This document shows positions 1 through 6,365 of a stretch of DNA of 12,566 nt, one piece after another. Source of the stretch: Thiotrichales bacterium (lineage in GTDB: Bacteria > Pseudomonadota > Gammaproteobacteria > UWMA-0217); contig JANTGD010000064.1 in assembly GCA_024763135.1 (NCBI GenBank), positions 1 through 12,566 of the forward strand, read 5' to 3'. Position 1 is the first letter of the stretch, and each line of letters begins with the position of its first letter. Below the pieces are notes generated by a model that did not search any database, was not told the DNA's origin, and was given only the letters and a program-made list of their open reading frames with translations. Made by a program: the position numbers and the translations under genes.

Positions 1-7
1 CAGAAAA

Positions 8-112
8 ACCTCTCATCACCAATAAGGTGACCACGAGTTTTTCCGATTCACCATCCACACCAATATCTTACGCGTCTTTTTTGCGCACAACTGAGGTTTT
101 TAGGTTGAAAAG
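8..112 (-). repeat. Left copy of a ~105 bp dispersed repeat (inverted relative to the right-end copy)
   Basis: Read on the minus strand, this stretch matches 12463-12566 over its whole length. My hand alignment gives 15 mismatches and one gap in 105 columns (about 85% identity), including a run of 32 identical bases (10-41 against 12533-12564). Inside that run is a small hairpin, TCACC-AATAA-GGTGA (5 bp stem, 5 nt loop). The copy reaches almost to the window edge, so the unit may be longer on its outer side. I see no coding capacity. The repeat family is not one I recognise. Confidence 0.85.
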
Positions 113-129
113 GGCAGTTCTCTTTTCAA
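105..129. repeat. 8 bp inverted repeat at the inner edge of the left repeat
   Basis: TTGAAAAG (105-112) and CTTTTCAA (122-129) are perfect inverted arms separated by 9 nt. The left arm is also the last stretch that aligns with the right-end repeat, so the hairpin straddles the repeat boundary. It is AT-rich with no long T-tract, so terminator function is doubtful. Its role is unknown. Confidence 0.5.
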
Positions 130-546
130 GGGCCGCAATACTGCAGTAGCAGATAAGGAAAGTTTGCGAAGGGCGGGACGAAAAGCGACCAACAGAGTGT
201 TACGCTCGCTTGAAGCGACGATGGCCAGGCCTTGCGCGACGAGTATCCCGGAAATTTCGGGTTGCGCCGCTTAGCAAAAAGAACTGACCTTTTCCGGCGG
301 ACAGCGCCATAAATCTGGGGTGCTCTGCATAAAAGCTTTACTCTTGATTGTATTGCCACGATACCTGTGACCGCTGGCTGAGTAGTGACCATTTTGAGGC
401 ATTACCCCGAACCAAATGACGGTTCTTTGGCTCCTGGCTCAGCTCACCTCTACAGACCGTCAAGTTTCTGTCCAGGCACCCGTCTTTACTACAAGTGAAA
501 GTTCTATCCTATTGAAATACATGACATATAATACGCAAACCACCCC
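113..546. other. Gene-free leader region upstream of the fliL promoter
   Basis: About 430 bp with no convincing gene. Open frames here (for example 126-392 on the minus strand and 416-616 on the plus strand) have no good ribosome binding site and a composition unlike their neighbours. I recognise no protein family in their translations. The fliK gene that often precedes fliL is not present. A perfect TATAAT lies at 527-532, but without a convincing -35 element at the proper distance, so I do not call a sigma-70 promoter. Confidence 0.6.
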
Positions 547-562
547 TGGCATAAGGATTGCT
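547..562 (+). promoter_or_regulatory. Sigma-54 (RpoN) -24/-12 promoter for the fliL operon
   Basis: TGGCATAAGGATTGCT fits the sigma-54 consensus TGGCAC-N5-TTGCW with one difference (T for the final C of the -24 box) and the invariant GG-N10-GC spacing. Transcription would start about 12 nt past the GC, near 573, leaving a leader of about 40 nt before fliL. RpoN-driven fliL operons, activated by FleQ-like enhancer-binding proteins, are usual in polar flagellates. No clear FleQ box was found. Confidence 0.75.
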
Positions 563-612
563 TTAAGTTACATAGGCCCCGATTTACTGCTCAATAAAAG
601 GACTATTAAACA

Positions 613-1074
613 ATGAAGAAATGGATATTTATCGGCGTAGGTGCAGTCTTGCTCGTAGCGATTTCCGTCGGTGCATCGGTTTTTCTCACAGGCGCCTTAA
701 ACAAACCCGCCCAGGCGCAGGCTGAAATACCACCAGAGCCAGTCAATCCGTTTAAGGAAGCTCAGTACATGAAACTAGAGCCGCCGTTTACCGTTAATCT
801 GCCACAGAAAAAGCGGCCTAATCTTGTGCAAATCGAGGTCAATGTCGAAACCACCGATACTGAAGCACTGGCCGCACTGAAACAACATATGCCGGTTATT
901 CAAAACAATTTGTTGATGCTCTATGGCAAACAAACTTCCGATGCCCTGCAAACTTCCGAGGGCAAAGAAGCGCTGCGTCAGGAAACCTTGGCCACCATCC
1001 AAACAATCATGGAAGAGCGCTATGGCAAACCCGGCATCGACGATGTGTTTTTTACCAAGTTTGTAATGCAATAA
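613..1074 (+). CDS. fliL: Flagellar basal body-associated protein FliL
   Basis: FliL is a single-pass inner-membrane protein that surrounds the MotAB-type stators near the basal body and supports torque, especially under load. The 153 aa product has a short basic N-terminus (MKKW), one membrane helix at about residues 5-27, a Pro/Ala/Glu-rich linker (about 31-50), then the periplasmic stomatin-like FliL domain with the motif YMKLEPPFTVNL (about 52-63) and the typical ending DVFFTKFVMQ. The start is supported by AAGGA (598-602) ten bases upstream and by the sigma-54 promoter just before. It is the first gene of the run, 12 bp from fliM. The length is normal for the family. The aromatic and hydrophobic C-terminus points to a full-length protein. 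Confidence 0.93.
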   Translation: MKKWIFIGVGAVLLVAISVGASVFLTGALNKPAQAQAEIPPEPVNPFKEAQYMKLEPPFTVNLPQKKRPNLVQIEVNVETTDTEALAALKQHMPVIQNNLLMLYGKQTSDALQTSEGKEALRQETLATIQTIMEERYGKPGIDDVFFTKFVMQ

Positions 1075-1086
1075 GTTGTCTCAACC

Positions 1087-2067
1087 ATGTCTGAATCTGA
1101 CGTACTCAGCCAGGACGAAGTCGATACGCTGTTAAAAGGCGTATCCGAAGGTGGTGTGGAAATAGAACCCGGCGACGTGGGTACGCTGGAGTATCCAATT
1201 CCTTACGACTTTGCGTACCCCACCCATAAACTCAAGACACGCTTTCCCGTGCTTGAGATTATTAATGATAAGTTCGCAAAAGAATTGGCTCCCATGCTAA
1301 CCGCTTTTTTGCACCAACCGGCCGAAGTCGAAATTGTTGAATTCGAAACCTTTAAATTCCAGGAATATGCGCAGATGCTTCCGGCATCGGTAAGCATCAA
1401 TCGTGTGCGTTTGGATCCCCTACCTGCGACTTCATTGATTTGTTTCGAAGGCAGCCTTGTATTCACCTTGGTCGACTGCTTTTTCGGGGCCACGAGTCAG
1501 TCTGGCAACAATCCGGGAACGCGTAGTTTTACGCCAACGGAAAAGCGCATTATCAACCGCACGTTGCATAAAAGCCTGCAGGCCATCACTGCGGCCTGGC
1601 AGCATCATTTTGCGATTCAGGCAGAATTTGTTCGCGAAGAAATCAACACCGAGGTGACCAATGATGCCAACCCGGCCGAAGTGCTCGTTGTGAGCAAATT
1701 CATGCTGAAACTGCCCTTAGGAGAAGGTGAGCTGCATATTGCGATCCCTTATTCTTCGTTGGAAGTCGCTCGACAGGCTCTCACAGCCAATATTGAGACG
1801 CCGGAGGACAGCGATCAAAACTGGTCTATGGAGTTCACCGATCGTGTCATCGACGCCAAGGTCGAATTACAGGGCATTATTGGTGAAACTGACCTATCTT
1901 TGTCCGAACTCATGGCGCTCAGAGAAGGCGATTTTATTCCTCTGGGCAAAGGCAGCCAGGTAACCATATTTTCAGAAAGCATCCCTTTGTTTGAGGCCAA
2001 CATTGCGGCATCCGATGGCATGATCTCAGCAAAACTCGTCGGGAAGGATACCTCCTATCAACAATAG
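1087..2067 (+). CDS. fliM: Flagellar motor switch protein FliM
   Basis: FliM is the middle C-ring protein that binds CheY-P and, with FliG and FliN, sets rotation direction. The 326 aa product has the N-terminal CheY-binding motif LSQDEVDTLL at residues 7-16, the CheC-like middle domain (about 45-235), and a C-terminal SpoA/FliN-like domain (about 250-320). The middle domain is divergent. The usual FFGGxGR-type motif, which contacts FliG, reads FFGATSQSG (132-140), and the usual DLTSQD-like stretch after the linker reads PYDFAYPTHK (39-48). The reading frame is intact and SFTPTEKRIINRTL (147-160) is family-typical, so this is divergence and not decay. No strong ribosome binding site precedes ATG 1087; translation may be coupled to fliL, 12 bp upstream. 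FliN follows after 9 bp. Confidence 0.93.
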   Translation: MSESDVLSQDEVDTLLKGVSEGGVEIEPGDVGTLEYPIPYDFAYPTHKLKTRFPVLEIINDKFAKELAPMLTAFLHQPAEVEIVEFETFKFQEYAQMLPASVSINRVRLDPLPATSLICFEGSLVFTLVDCFFGATSQSGNNPGTRSFTPTEKRIINRTLHKSLQAITAAWQHHFAIQAEFVREEINTEVTNDANPAEVLVVSKFMLKLPLGEGELHIAIPYSSLEVARQALTANIETPEDSDQNWSMEFTDRVIDAKVELQGIIGETDLSLSELMALREGDFIPLGKGSQVTIFSESIPLFEANIAASDGMISAKLVGKDTSYQQ

Positions 2068-2076
2068 AGAAGAATT

Positions 2077-2439
2077 ATGAGTGACACCAACAGTACAGCA
2101 AAGGACACCATGACCTCCGAGACCGGCGCACCCACTCCGCCCCCTGGCCCCGAATCGGCGCAGCAGACCACCGCGGAGTCCCACAATATCGACATAGTGC
2201 TGGATATTCCAGTGACCTTGTCTATGGAATTGGGCCGTACCCGGATGAGCATCCGTGATCTGTTAAAACTCAAAAGCGGCTCGGTTCTCGAACTACAGAA
2301 AATGGTACACGAGCCACTGGATGTACTCGTCAATGGCACATTGGTTGCGCGTGGCGAGGCTGTCGTCGTAGATGATCGCTTTGGGGTTAGACTCACTGAT
2401 GTTGTCAGCCCCATGGAACGCGTTAAAAAGCTGCGTTGA
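2077..2439 (+). CDS. fliN: Flagellar motor switch protein FliN
   Basis: FliN forms the lower C-ring, strengthens the switch complex and docks the FliH-FliI export ATPase. The 120 aa product has a disordered Pro/Thr/Glu-rich N-terminus (1-35) and one SpoA domain (about 38-118). That domain carries the family signature: IDIVLDIPVTLSMELGRTRM (38-57), then the DLLKLKSGSVLEL and EPLDVLVNGTLVARGE stretches, and the VVDDRFGVRLTDVV strand (97-110). The purine-rich AGAGAAGAA in the 9 bp gap after fliM serves as ribosome binding site. The stop codon overlaps a possible TTG start for fliO. Length and sequence are ordinary for gammaproteobacteria. Confidence 0.95.
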   Translation: MSDTNSTAKDTMTSETGAPTPPPGPESAQQTTAESHNIDIVLDIPVTLSMELGRTRMSIRDLLKLKSGSVLELQKMVHEPLDVLVNGTLVARGEAVVVDDRFGVRLTDVVSPMERVKKLR

Positions 2440-2444
2440 ATAAT

Positions 2445-2882
2445 ATGAAACAGCGTCTATCAACATGGTTCCTGGGAACATGCGGATTCACACTGTGGTT
2501 ACACACCACAGTAATCCAGGCTGCGGACACCACTTCCGCAAGCCCCGCACCAAGGCCCGATTTAATGGAATTCTCCCGTCTGGCGCTCGGTCTGGCCATG
2601 GTATTGATTATTTTCTTTGCCTTAGCCTGGGCAGCGAAAAAATTCAATGTAACAGGGATGGGAAAAAGTAACACTGACCTGCTCAAGGTGATTGCAGCAC
2701 TACCTGTTGGGGCACGCGAGCGCGTAGTTTTGTTGGAAGCCGACGGAGAGCGTCTGTTAGTCGGCATTACCGCAAACCGTATTGAGACGCTTCACACCTT
2801 TTCCGCTGATCAGTCTGTGGCTAATACTGATTTTGCCAGCGTTCTTGAAAATTCCACAGATCGAAAGGATGCGACCCGATGA
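2445..2882 (+). CDS. fliO: Flagellar biosynthetic protein FliO
   Basis: FliO is a small membrane protein that helps assemble or stabilise the FliP ring of the export gate. From ATG 2445 the product is 145 aa. It has a probable signal peptide ending near AQAAD-like residues (IQAAD, 24-28), a Pro-rich spacer, one membrane helix (about 43-63), a basic KK just inside, and the conserved cytoplasmic segment LPVGARERVVLLEADGERLL (86-105). A TTG at 2436 would add three residues and give a TTGA overlap with the fliN stop. I prefer the ATG, but neither start has a strong ribosome binding site. The 3' end overlaps fliP by ATGA. FliO is poorly conserved, so position in the operon supports the call. Confidence 0.88.
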   Translation: MKQRLSTWFLGTCGFTLWLHTTVIQAADTTSASPAPRPDLMEFSRLALGLAMVLIIFFALAWAAKKFNVTGMGKSNTDLLKVIAALPVGARERVVLLEADGERLLVGITANRIETLHTFSADQSVANTDFASVLENSTDRKDATR

Positions 2883-3628
2883 AGCTCAAGCGATTATTCA
2901 ATCTGCTGCCAGTGCTGCTTGTAATGTGGTCACCCTTGGCAACCGCAGCACCCGGCCTACCTGCGATCAGCGTTCAGGGAGGTAGCGATGGGGAAACCTA
3001 TTCGCTCACGCTACAGGCATTGGCATTAATGACCGCGCTGACTCTGTTGCCCTCCGCATTAATGATGATGACTTCTTTCACGCGGATTATTATTGCGCTA
3101 TCGATTCTAAGAACGGCTTTGGGAACGCAACAAGCCCCGTCTAATCAGATATTAATCGGGCTGGCGCTATTTTTAACATTGTTCGTCATGCAACCAGTCT
3201 TCAGCAAAATTTACAGCACTGCAGTAAAACCCTATATGGACGAACAAATTTCAGCAGAAGAGGCTGTCGATCGCGGCGCGCTCCCCTTGAGAGATTTCAT
3301 GCTTAACCAAACTCGCGAAAATGATATCAGCCTTTTTCTCAACCTTTCCGGGACCGACAAGGTCGACTCGCCTGATGATCTGTCATTTAGTGTTTTAGTA
3401 CCTGCTTTCGTAACCAGCGAACTAAAAACCGCCTTTCAAATTGGTTTTCTCTTGTTTATACCGTTTTTGATCATAGATCTGGTAGTCGCAAGTGTATTGA
3501 TGTCTATGGGAATGATGATGCTCTCTCCAATGATTATCTCGCTGCCATTCAAATTAATGCTGTTTGTGCTGGTCGATGGATGGTCGCTGATATTGGGTAC
3601 ACTCGCTGGCAGTTTTTATCAGGCCTGA
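2879..3628 (+). CDS. fliP: Flagellar export gate protein FliP
   Basis: FliP forms the pentameric core of the export gate with FliQ and FliR, through which flagellar subunits cross the inner membrane. The 249 aa protein has a cleavable-type signal peptide (1-24, cut likely after ATA-A), then four membrane helices. Family hallmarks are the MTALTLLPSALMMMTSFTRI stretch (51-70), LRTALGTQQAPSNQ (77-90), the segment LVPAFVTSELKTAFQIGFLL (173-192), and the met-rich MSMGMMMLSP (208-217), which matches the gasket region of the channel. The ATG overlaps the fliO stop by four bases, with AAAGGA nine bases upstream. Length is standard. The unusual point is what follows: fliQ does not begin until 362 bp later. 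Confidence 0.96.
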   Translation: MKLKRLFNLLPVLLVMWSPLATAAPGLPAISVQGGSDGETYSLTLQALALMTALTLLPSALMMMTSFTRIIIALSILRTALGTQQAPSNQILIGLALFLTLFVMQPVFSKIYSTAVKPYMDEQISAEEAVDRGALPLRDFMLNQTRENDISLFLNLSGTDKVDSPDDLSFSVLVPAFVTSELKTAFQIGFLLFIPFLIIDLVVASVLMSMGMMMLSPMIISLPFKLMLFVLVDGWSLILGTLAGSFYQA

Positions 3629-3739
3629 GCACGGCGAGCGCCGCCTCTGAAATCTATAACTATTCAACGAGTGGACAAAGGTGAAGTAACTACCCATTAA
3701 ACAGCTCAGATAAAGGCGAAAAATGTGAGCATACAAGCC

Positions 3740-3885
3740 TTAACAGGTTGTTCAAAAACTCTCAGCTGGCACGATCCAGCGTTAATTGTGGCTCAAAATG
3801 CTCATTTACTGCGTGTAAACTGCGCTTGTTCTCCAGATTTTGCCTTGTCTCGCACTCACCTGAGAGTTTTTCAACAGCCTGTTAA
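3740..3885. mobile_element. MITE-like element with 26 bp terminal inverted repeats
   Basis: The ends 3740-3765 and 3860-3885 are inverted repeats of 26 bp with two mismatches. Each starts TTAACAGG and reads in towards AAAACTCTCAG. The outermost TTAA may be a 4 bp target duplication, since TTAA is its own complement. The 146 bp element codes for nothing. Inside it are two more hairpins: GCTGG-CACGAT-CCAGC (3765-3780) and TTTAC-TGCGT-GTAAA (3805-3819, near the centre). Ends of the CTGTTGAAAAACTC type recur in many gammaproteobacterial genomes, from memory. A non-autonomous element moved in trans is the best reading. It interrupts the fliP-fliQ junction without breaking either gene. Confidence 0.8.
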
Positions 3886-3990
3886 ATGACCATTTAATAT
3901 ATAGAAACGGCACAGTTTATAAACTAACTGAGTCGCCATCGAAATTTTGATAACCCCTTTTTGCGCATTGTATAAATAAGGATGCTGACA
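3886..3990. other. Remainder of the fliP-fliQ spacer, before fliQ
   Basis: This AT-rich stretch lies between the MITE-like element and fliQ. It has a perfect 12 bp palindrome, AGTTTATAAACT (3914-3925). It also has a sigma-70-like pair, TTGATA (3947-3952) and TATAAA (3971-3976), 18 bp apart. A start from that pair would fall near 3983, beyond the fliQ ribosome binding site, so its use is doubtful. I see no gene here or in the matching left part of the spacer (3629-3739). Confidence 0.45.
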
Positions 3991-4260
3991 ATGACACCTG
4001 AGACTGTAATTACCGTTGGTCAAGATGCGTTGATGATTACAATCCTAATTACCGCGCCGATGCTCGGCGCGGCTTTGGCAATCGGCTTGCTGGTAGGTAT
4101 GTTTCAAGCTGCCACCCAAATCAATGAAATGACGCTAAGCTTTATTCCAAAACTCCTCGTATTGGTTTTTGTTATATTCGCAACGGGCCACTGGATGCTC
4201 AGCACGATTATGAACTATACCCAAAACCTTATCGAAGATATTCCCTCGTTACTCGGTTGA
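3991..4260 (+). CDS. fliQ: Flagellar export gate protein FliQ
   Basis: FliQ is a small two-helix membrane protein; four copies wrap the FliP-FliR core of the export gate. From ATG 3991 the product is 89 aa, the usual FliQ size, starting MTPETVITVGQDA. It has two membrane helices (about 16-39 and 53-73) joined by the conserved loop with QAATQINEMTLSFIPK (about 40-55). An upstream in-frame ATG at 3982 would add three residues, but AAGGA (3978-3982) is correctly spaced only for 3991, and the family normally begins MTPE. The gene is set off from fliP by 362 bp, unlike the near-contiguous arrangement in related operons. It may rely on readthrough across the inserted element or on a promoter within the spacer. 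Confidence 0.94.
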   Translation: MTPETVITVGQDALMITILITAPMLGAALAIGLLVGMFQAATQINEMTLSFIPKLLVLVFVIFATGHWMLSTIMNYTQNLIEDIPSLLG

Positions 4261-4273
4261 GTGAACTGCACGT

Positions 4274-5059
4274 ATGACGCCCATTATCATCAATGGTACG
4301 GAGCTGATCCAATGGCTCAATCAGCTATTTTGGCCATTGATACGTATTGCGGCGGTATTTTCCATTGCACCGGTAATCGGTGGCCGCTATGTCCCGGCAC
4401 GTATTCGCATTGCCGCATCCCTGTTGATCGCGGTGGCCGCCCTCCCCTGGATACCTTCCAGTCTGCTTGTTGATCCCTTGTCTGCTGCAGGTCTTTATTT
4501 GATTGCACAGCAACTCATCATCGGCCTGGGTCTGGGACTGATTTTACGTTTTATCTTTAGCGCCGCAACTGTGGCAGGCCAAACCATTGCCTATAGCATG
4601 GGACTGGGCTTTGCTCTGATGACCGACCCGCAAAATGGCACACAAGTGCCGATCATTGGGCAATTCCTATCGCTAATGGCCAGTCTGATTTTCATTGCCT
4701 TCGACGGACACTTGGCGCTTATAGAGCTCTTGGTATCCAGTTTTCAGATCGCACCAATTGGTTCAGGCACCTCCAACCCCGAGGGATACCGTCTCGTCTA
4801 TGAATGGTCAGCGATTATCTTCAAGGCCGCCATATCTATCGCGCTACCCGCGATTATCTCTTTATTGAGTATTAACATCCTGCTCGGTGTTATGACCCGC
4901 GTAGCTCCACAGATGAATATCTTTTCTGTCGGTTTTCCCATTACACTTTTTATGGGTACAGTCATTCTGTTTGTTACCTTACCGAGTTTCCTACCTGCAT
5001 TCGAACGCCTGATGCAAGAAGGATTTGTGACCGCACAATCTTATCTCGGAGCGTTCTGA
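4274..5059 (+). CDS. fliR: Flagellar export gate protein FliR
   Basis: FliR is the single-copy component that closes the FliP5-FliR1 ring of the type III export gate in the inner membrane. The 261 aa product is almost wholly hydrophobic, with about six membrane segments. It carries the family stretches RIAAVFSIAPVIGGRYVPAR (24-43), AATVAGQTIAYSMGLGFALM (about 97-116), and RVAPQMNIFSVGFPITLFMG (209-228), the last being strongly diagnostic. It starts 13 bp after fliQ with only a weak purine-rich site (GAGTGAA). It stops one base before the flhB ATG, so coupling to flhB is likely. The length is normal and no key segment is missing. Confidence 0.95.
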   Translation: MTPIIINGTELIQWLNQLFWPLIRIAAVFSIAPVIGGRYVPARIRIAASLLIAVAALPWIPSSLLVDPLSAAGLYLIAQQLIIGLGLGLILRFIFSAATVAGQTIAYSMGLGFALMTDPQNGTQVPIIGQFLSLMASLIFIAFDGHLALIELLVSSFQIAPIGSGTSNPEGYRLVYEWSAIIFKAAISIALPAIISLLSINILLGVMTRVAPQMNIFSVGFPITLFMGTVILFVTLPSFLPAFERLMQEGFVTAQSYLGAF

Positions 5060-5060
5060 A

Positions 5061-6221
5061 ATGGCAGAACAAAACTCAGGTCAGGATCGTACCGAACAGC
5101 CCACGGCTAAACGCCTGGCCGATGCTCGAAAGAAAGGCCAAATTCCGCGTTCCCGGGAACTCAATACCACAATCATGCTGCTCATTTCAGCGGTGAGTTT
5201 TTTCTATGTTGGAGGGCATTTTGGACTGGAGCTTCTCGCCATGATGCGTAGCGATTTCACAATGGAACGCACGCTGCTCTTCGATACTAAAGCGATGCTC
5301 GACGGTTTTAGCAGCGACGCGCTCAATGCACTCCTCATGGTAGCCCCATTTTTTCTATTGACGCTCGTTGCTGCTTTTATCGGCCCGCTCGTATTGGGTG
5401 GTTGGAACTTCTCTACCGAATCCATGGCACCCAAATTCAGCAAGATGAATCCGCTCAGTGGTATTAAACGCATGTTTGGCGGGAATGGTGGTATCGAATT
5501 ACTCAAAGCGCTTGCAAAGGTTGTTTTATTGGGTGCGCTTGGGGGCCTGCTACTGTGGTCACTGACAGACGAATTTCTTGGACTGTCACAACAATCCCTA
5601 CAAACCGGCATGATCCACGGCGGACGCATGCTGTTGTGGGAATTTCTGGCATTGAGCGCCGTTTTACTCTTGGTTGCAGGTATTGATGTTCCCTATCAAC
5701 TCTGGAGCCACCAGAAAAAACTGAAAATGACGCTCAAAGAAGTCAAAGATGAAAACAAAGACACACAAGGAAACCCAGAGATTAAAGGCAAGATTCGCGC
5801 AATCCAAAGAGAAATGGCACAACGCCGTATGCTAGAAGACGTGCCCAACGCTCAGGTAATTTTGATCAACCCAACACATTTCTCGGTAGCATTGCGTTAC
5901 GACGAAGGTCAAGATCGCGCCCCCGTCGTGGTTGCCAAAGGGGAAGATCACATGGCACTAAAAATCAGGGAGATCGCTAAGGAACACGATGTTCCTACTT
6001 TTTCAGCGCCACCTTTAACACGTGCCTTGTATTACTCCACAGAAATTGGGGAAGCTATACCGGCCGGGCTATATGTCGCTGTGGCCAAGGTGCTTGCCTA
6101 TATCTTCCAGCTCAAGCGCAGCACCTCGCAAAAGGATCAGCCGGTGAACCAGCCACAGACAATCGAGATACCTGACGAATTTAAAGATCTCTCGCATCCA
6201 AACCGACGGTTTGAGCGTTAA
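5061..6221 (+). CDS. flhB: Flagellar export substrate-specificity protein FlhB
   Basis: FlhB switches the export apparatus from rod/hook to filament substrates after cleaving itself. The 386 aa product has the N-terminal TEQPTAKRLADARKKGQIPR signature (11-30), four membrane helices (roughly 36-55, 90-113, 147-167, 187-209), a charged linker helix, and the cytoplasmic domain with the self-cleavage motif NPTH at residues 270-273, followed by FSVALRY. The segment PVVVAKGEDHMALKIREIA after the cleavage site is also typical. A hydrophilic tail of about 35 residues follows the conserved domain. The gene begins one base after fliR. A 144 bp non-coding gap separates it from flhA. The partner that normally triggers the switch, FliK, is not encoded in the window. 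Confidence 0.96.
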   Translation: MAEQNSGQDRTEQPTAKRLADARKKGQIPRSRELNTTIMLLISAVSFFYVGGHFGLELLAMMRSDFTMERTLLFDTKAMLDGFSSDALNALLMVAPFFLLTLVAAFIGPLVLGGWNFSTESMAPKFSKMNPLSGIKRMFGGNGGIELLKALAKVVLLGALGGLLLWSLTDEFLGLSQQSLQTGMIHGGRMLLWEFLALSAVLLLVAGIDVPYQLWSHQKKLKMTLKEVKDENKDTQGNPEIKGKIRAIQREMAQRRMLEDVPNAQVILINPTHFSVALRYDEGQDRAPVVVAKGEDHMALKIREIAKEHDVPTFSAPPLTRALYYSTEIGEAIPAGLYVAVAKVLAYIFQLKRSTSQKDQPVNQPQTIEIPDEFKDLSHPNRRFER

Positions 6222-6365
6222 TGAGACTCTGTAAAAGCCACAGCCAAGTACAAAACAGTGATAAAAGCGCTGTAATTACTAAGATGATCCAGCACACGCA
6301 ACTTGGGAATACCTTGTAGTTTGCCACCGGATACTAATTTACCGTTCGAAGACAGGGAAATGACT

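Noticed and set aside
222..235. Sigma-54-like site TGGCCAGGCCTTGC
   Set aside because: Only nine bases separate GG and GC, where ten are required, and it is nearly 400 bp from fliL.
126..392. Minus-strand open frame of 88 codons in the left flank
   Set aside because: No ribosome binding site, no recognisable domain, and composition unlike the neighbouring genes. It lies in repeat-flanked non-coding DNA.
456..474. FleQ-box-like GTCAAGTTTCTGTC
   Set aside because: About half of the consensus positions match as I recall it, which is too few to call.
416..616. Plus-strand open frame overlapping the fliL promoter
   Set aside because: It runs through the sigma-54 promoter and fliL ribosome binding site, and has no family resemblance.
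3947..3976. Sigma-70-like promoter TTGATA-18-TATAAA just before fliQ
   Set aside because: The predicted start (about 3983) would lie downstream of the fliQ ribosome binding site (3978-3982), leaving a message without it.
6303..6365. Longer FlhA from TTG 6303, and a sigma-54-like TGGGAATACCTTGT in the same stretch
   Set aside because: The extra residues have no family support, and the ribosome binding site fits ATG 6366. The promoter-like site has one base too few between its boxes.
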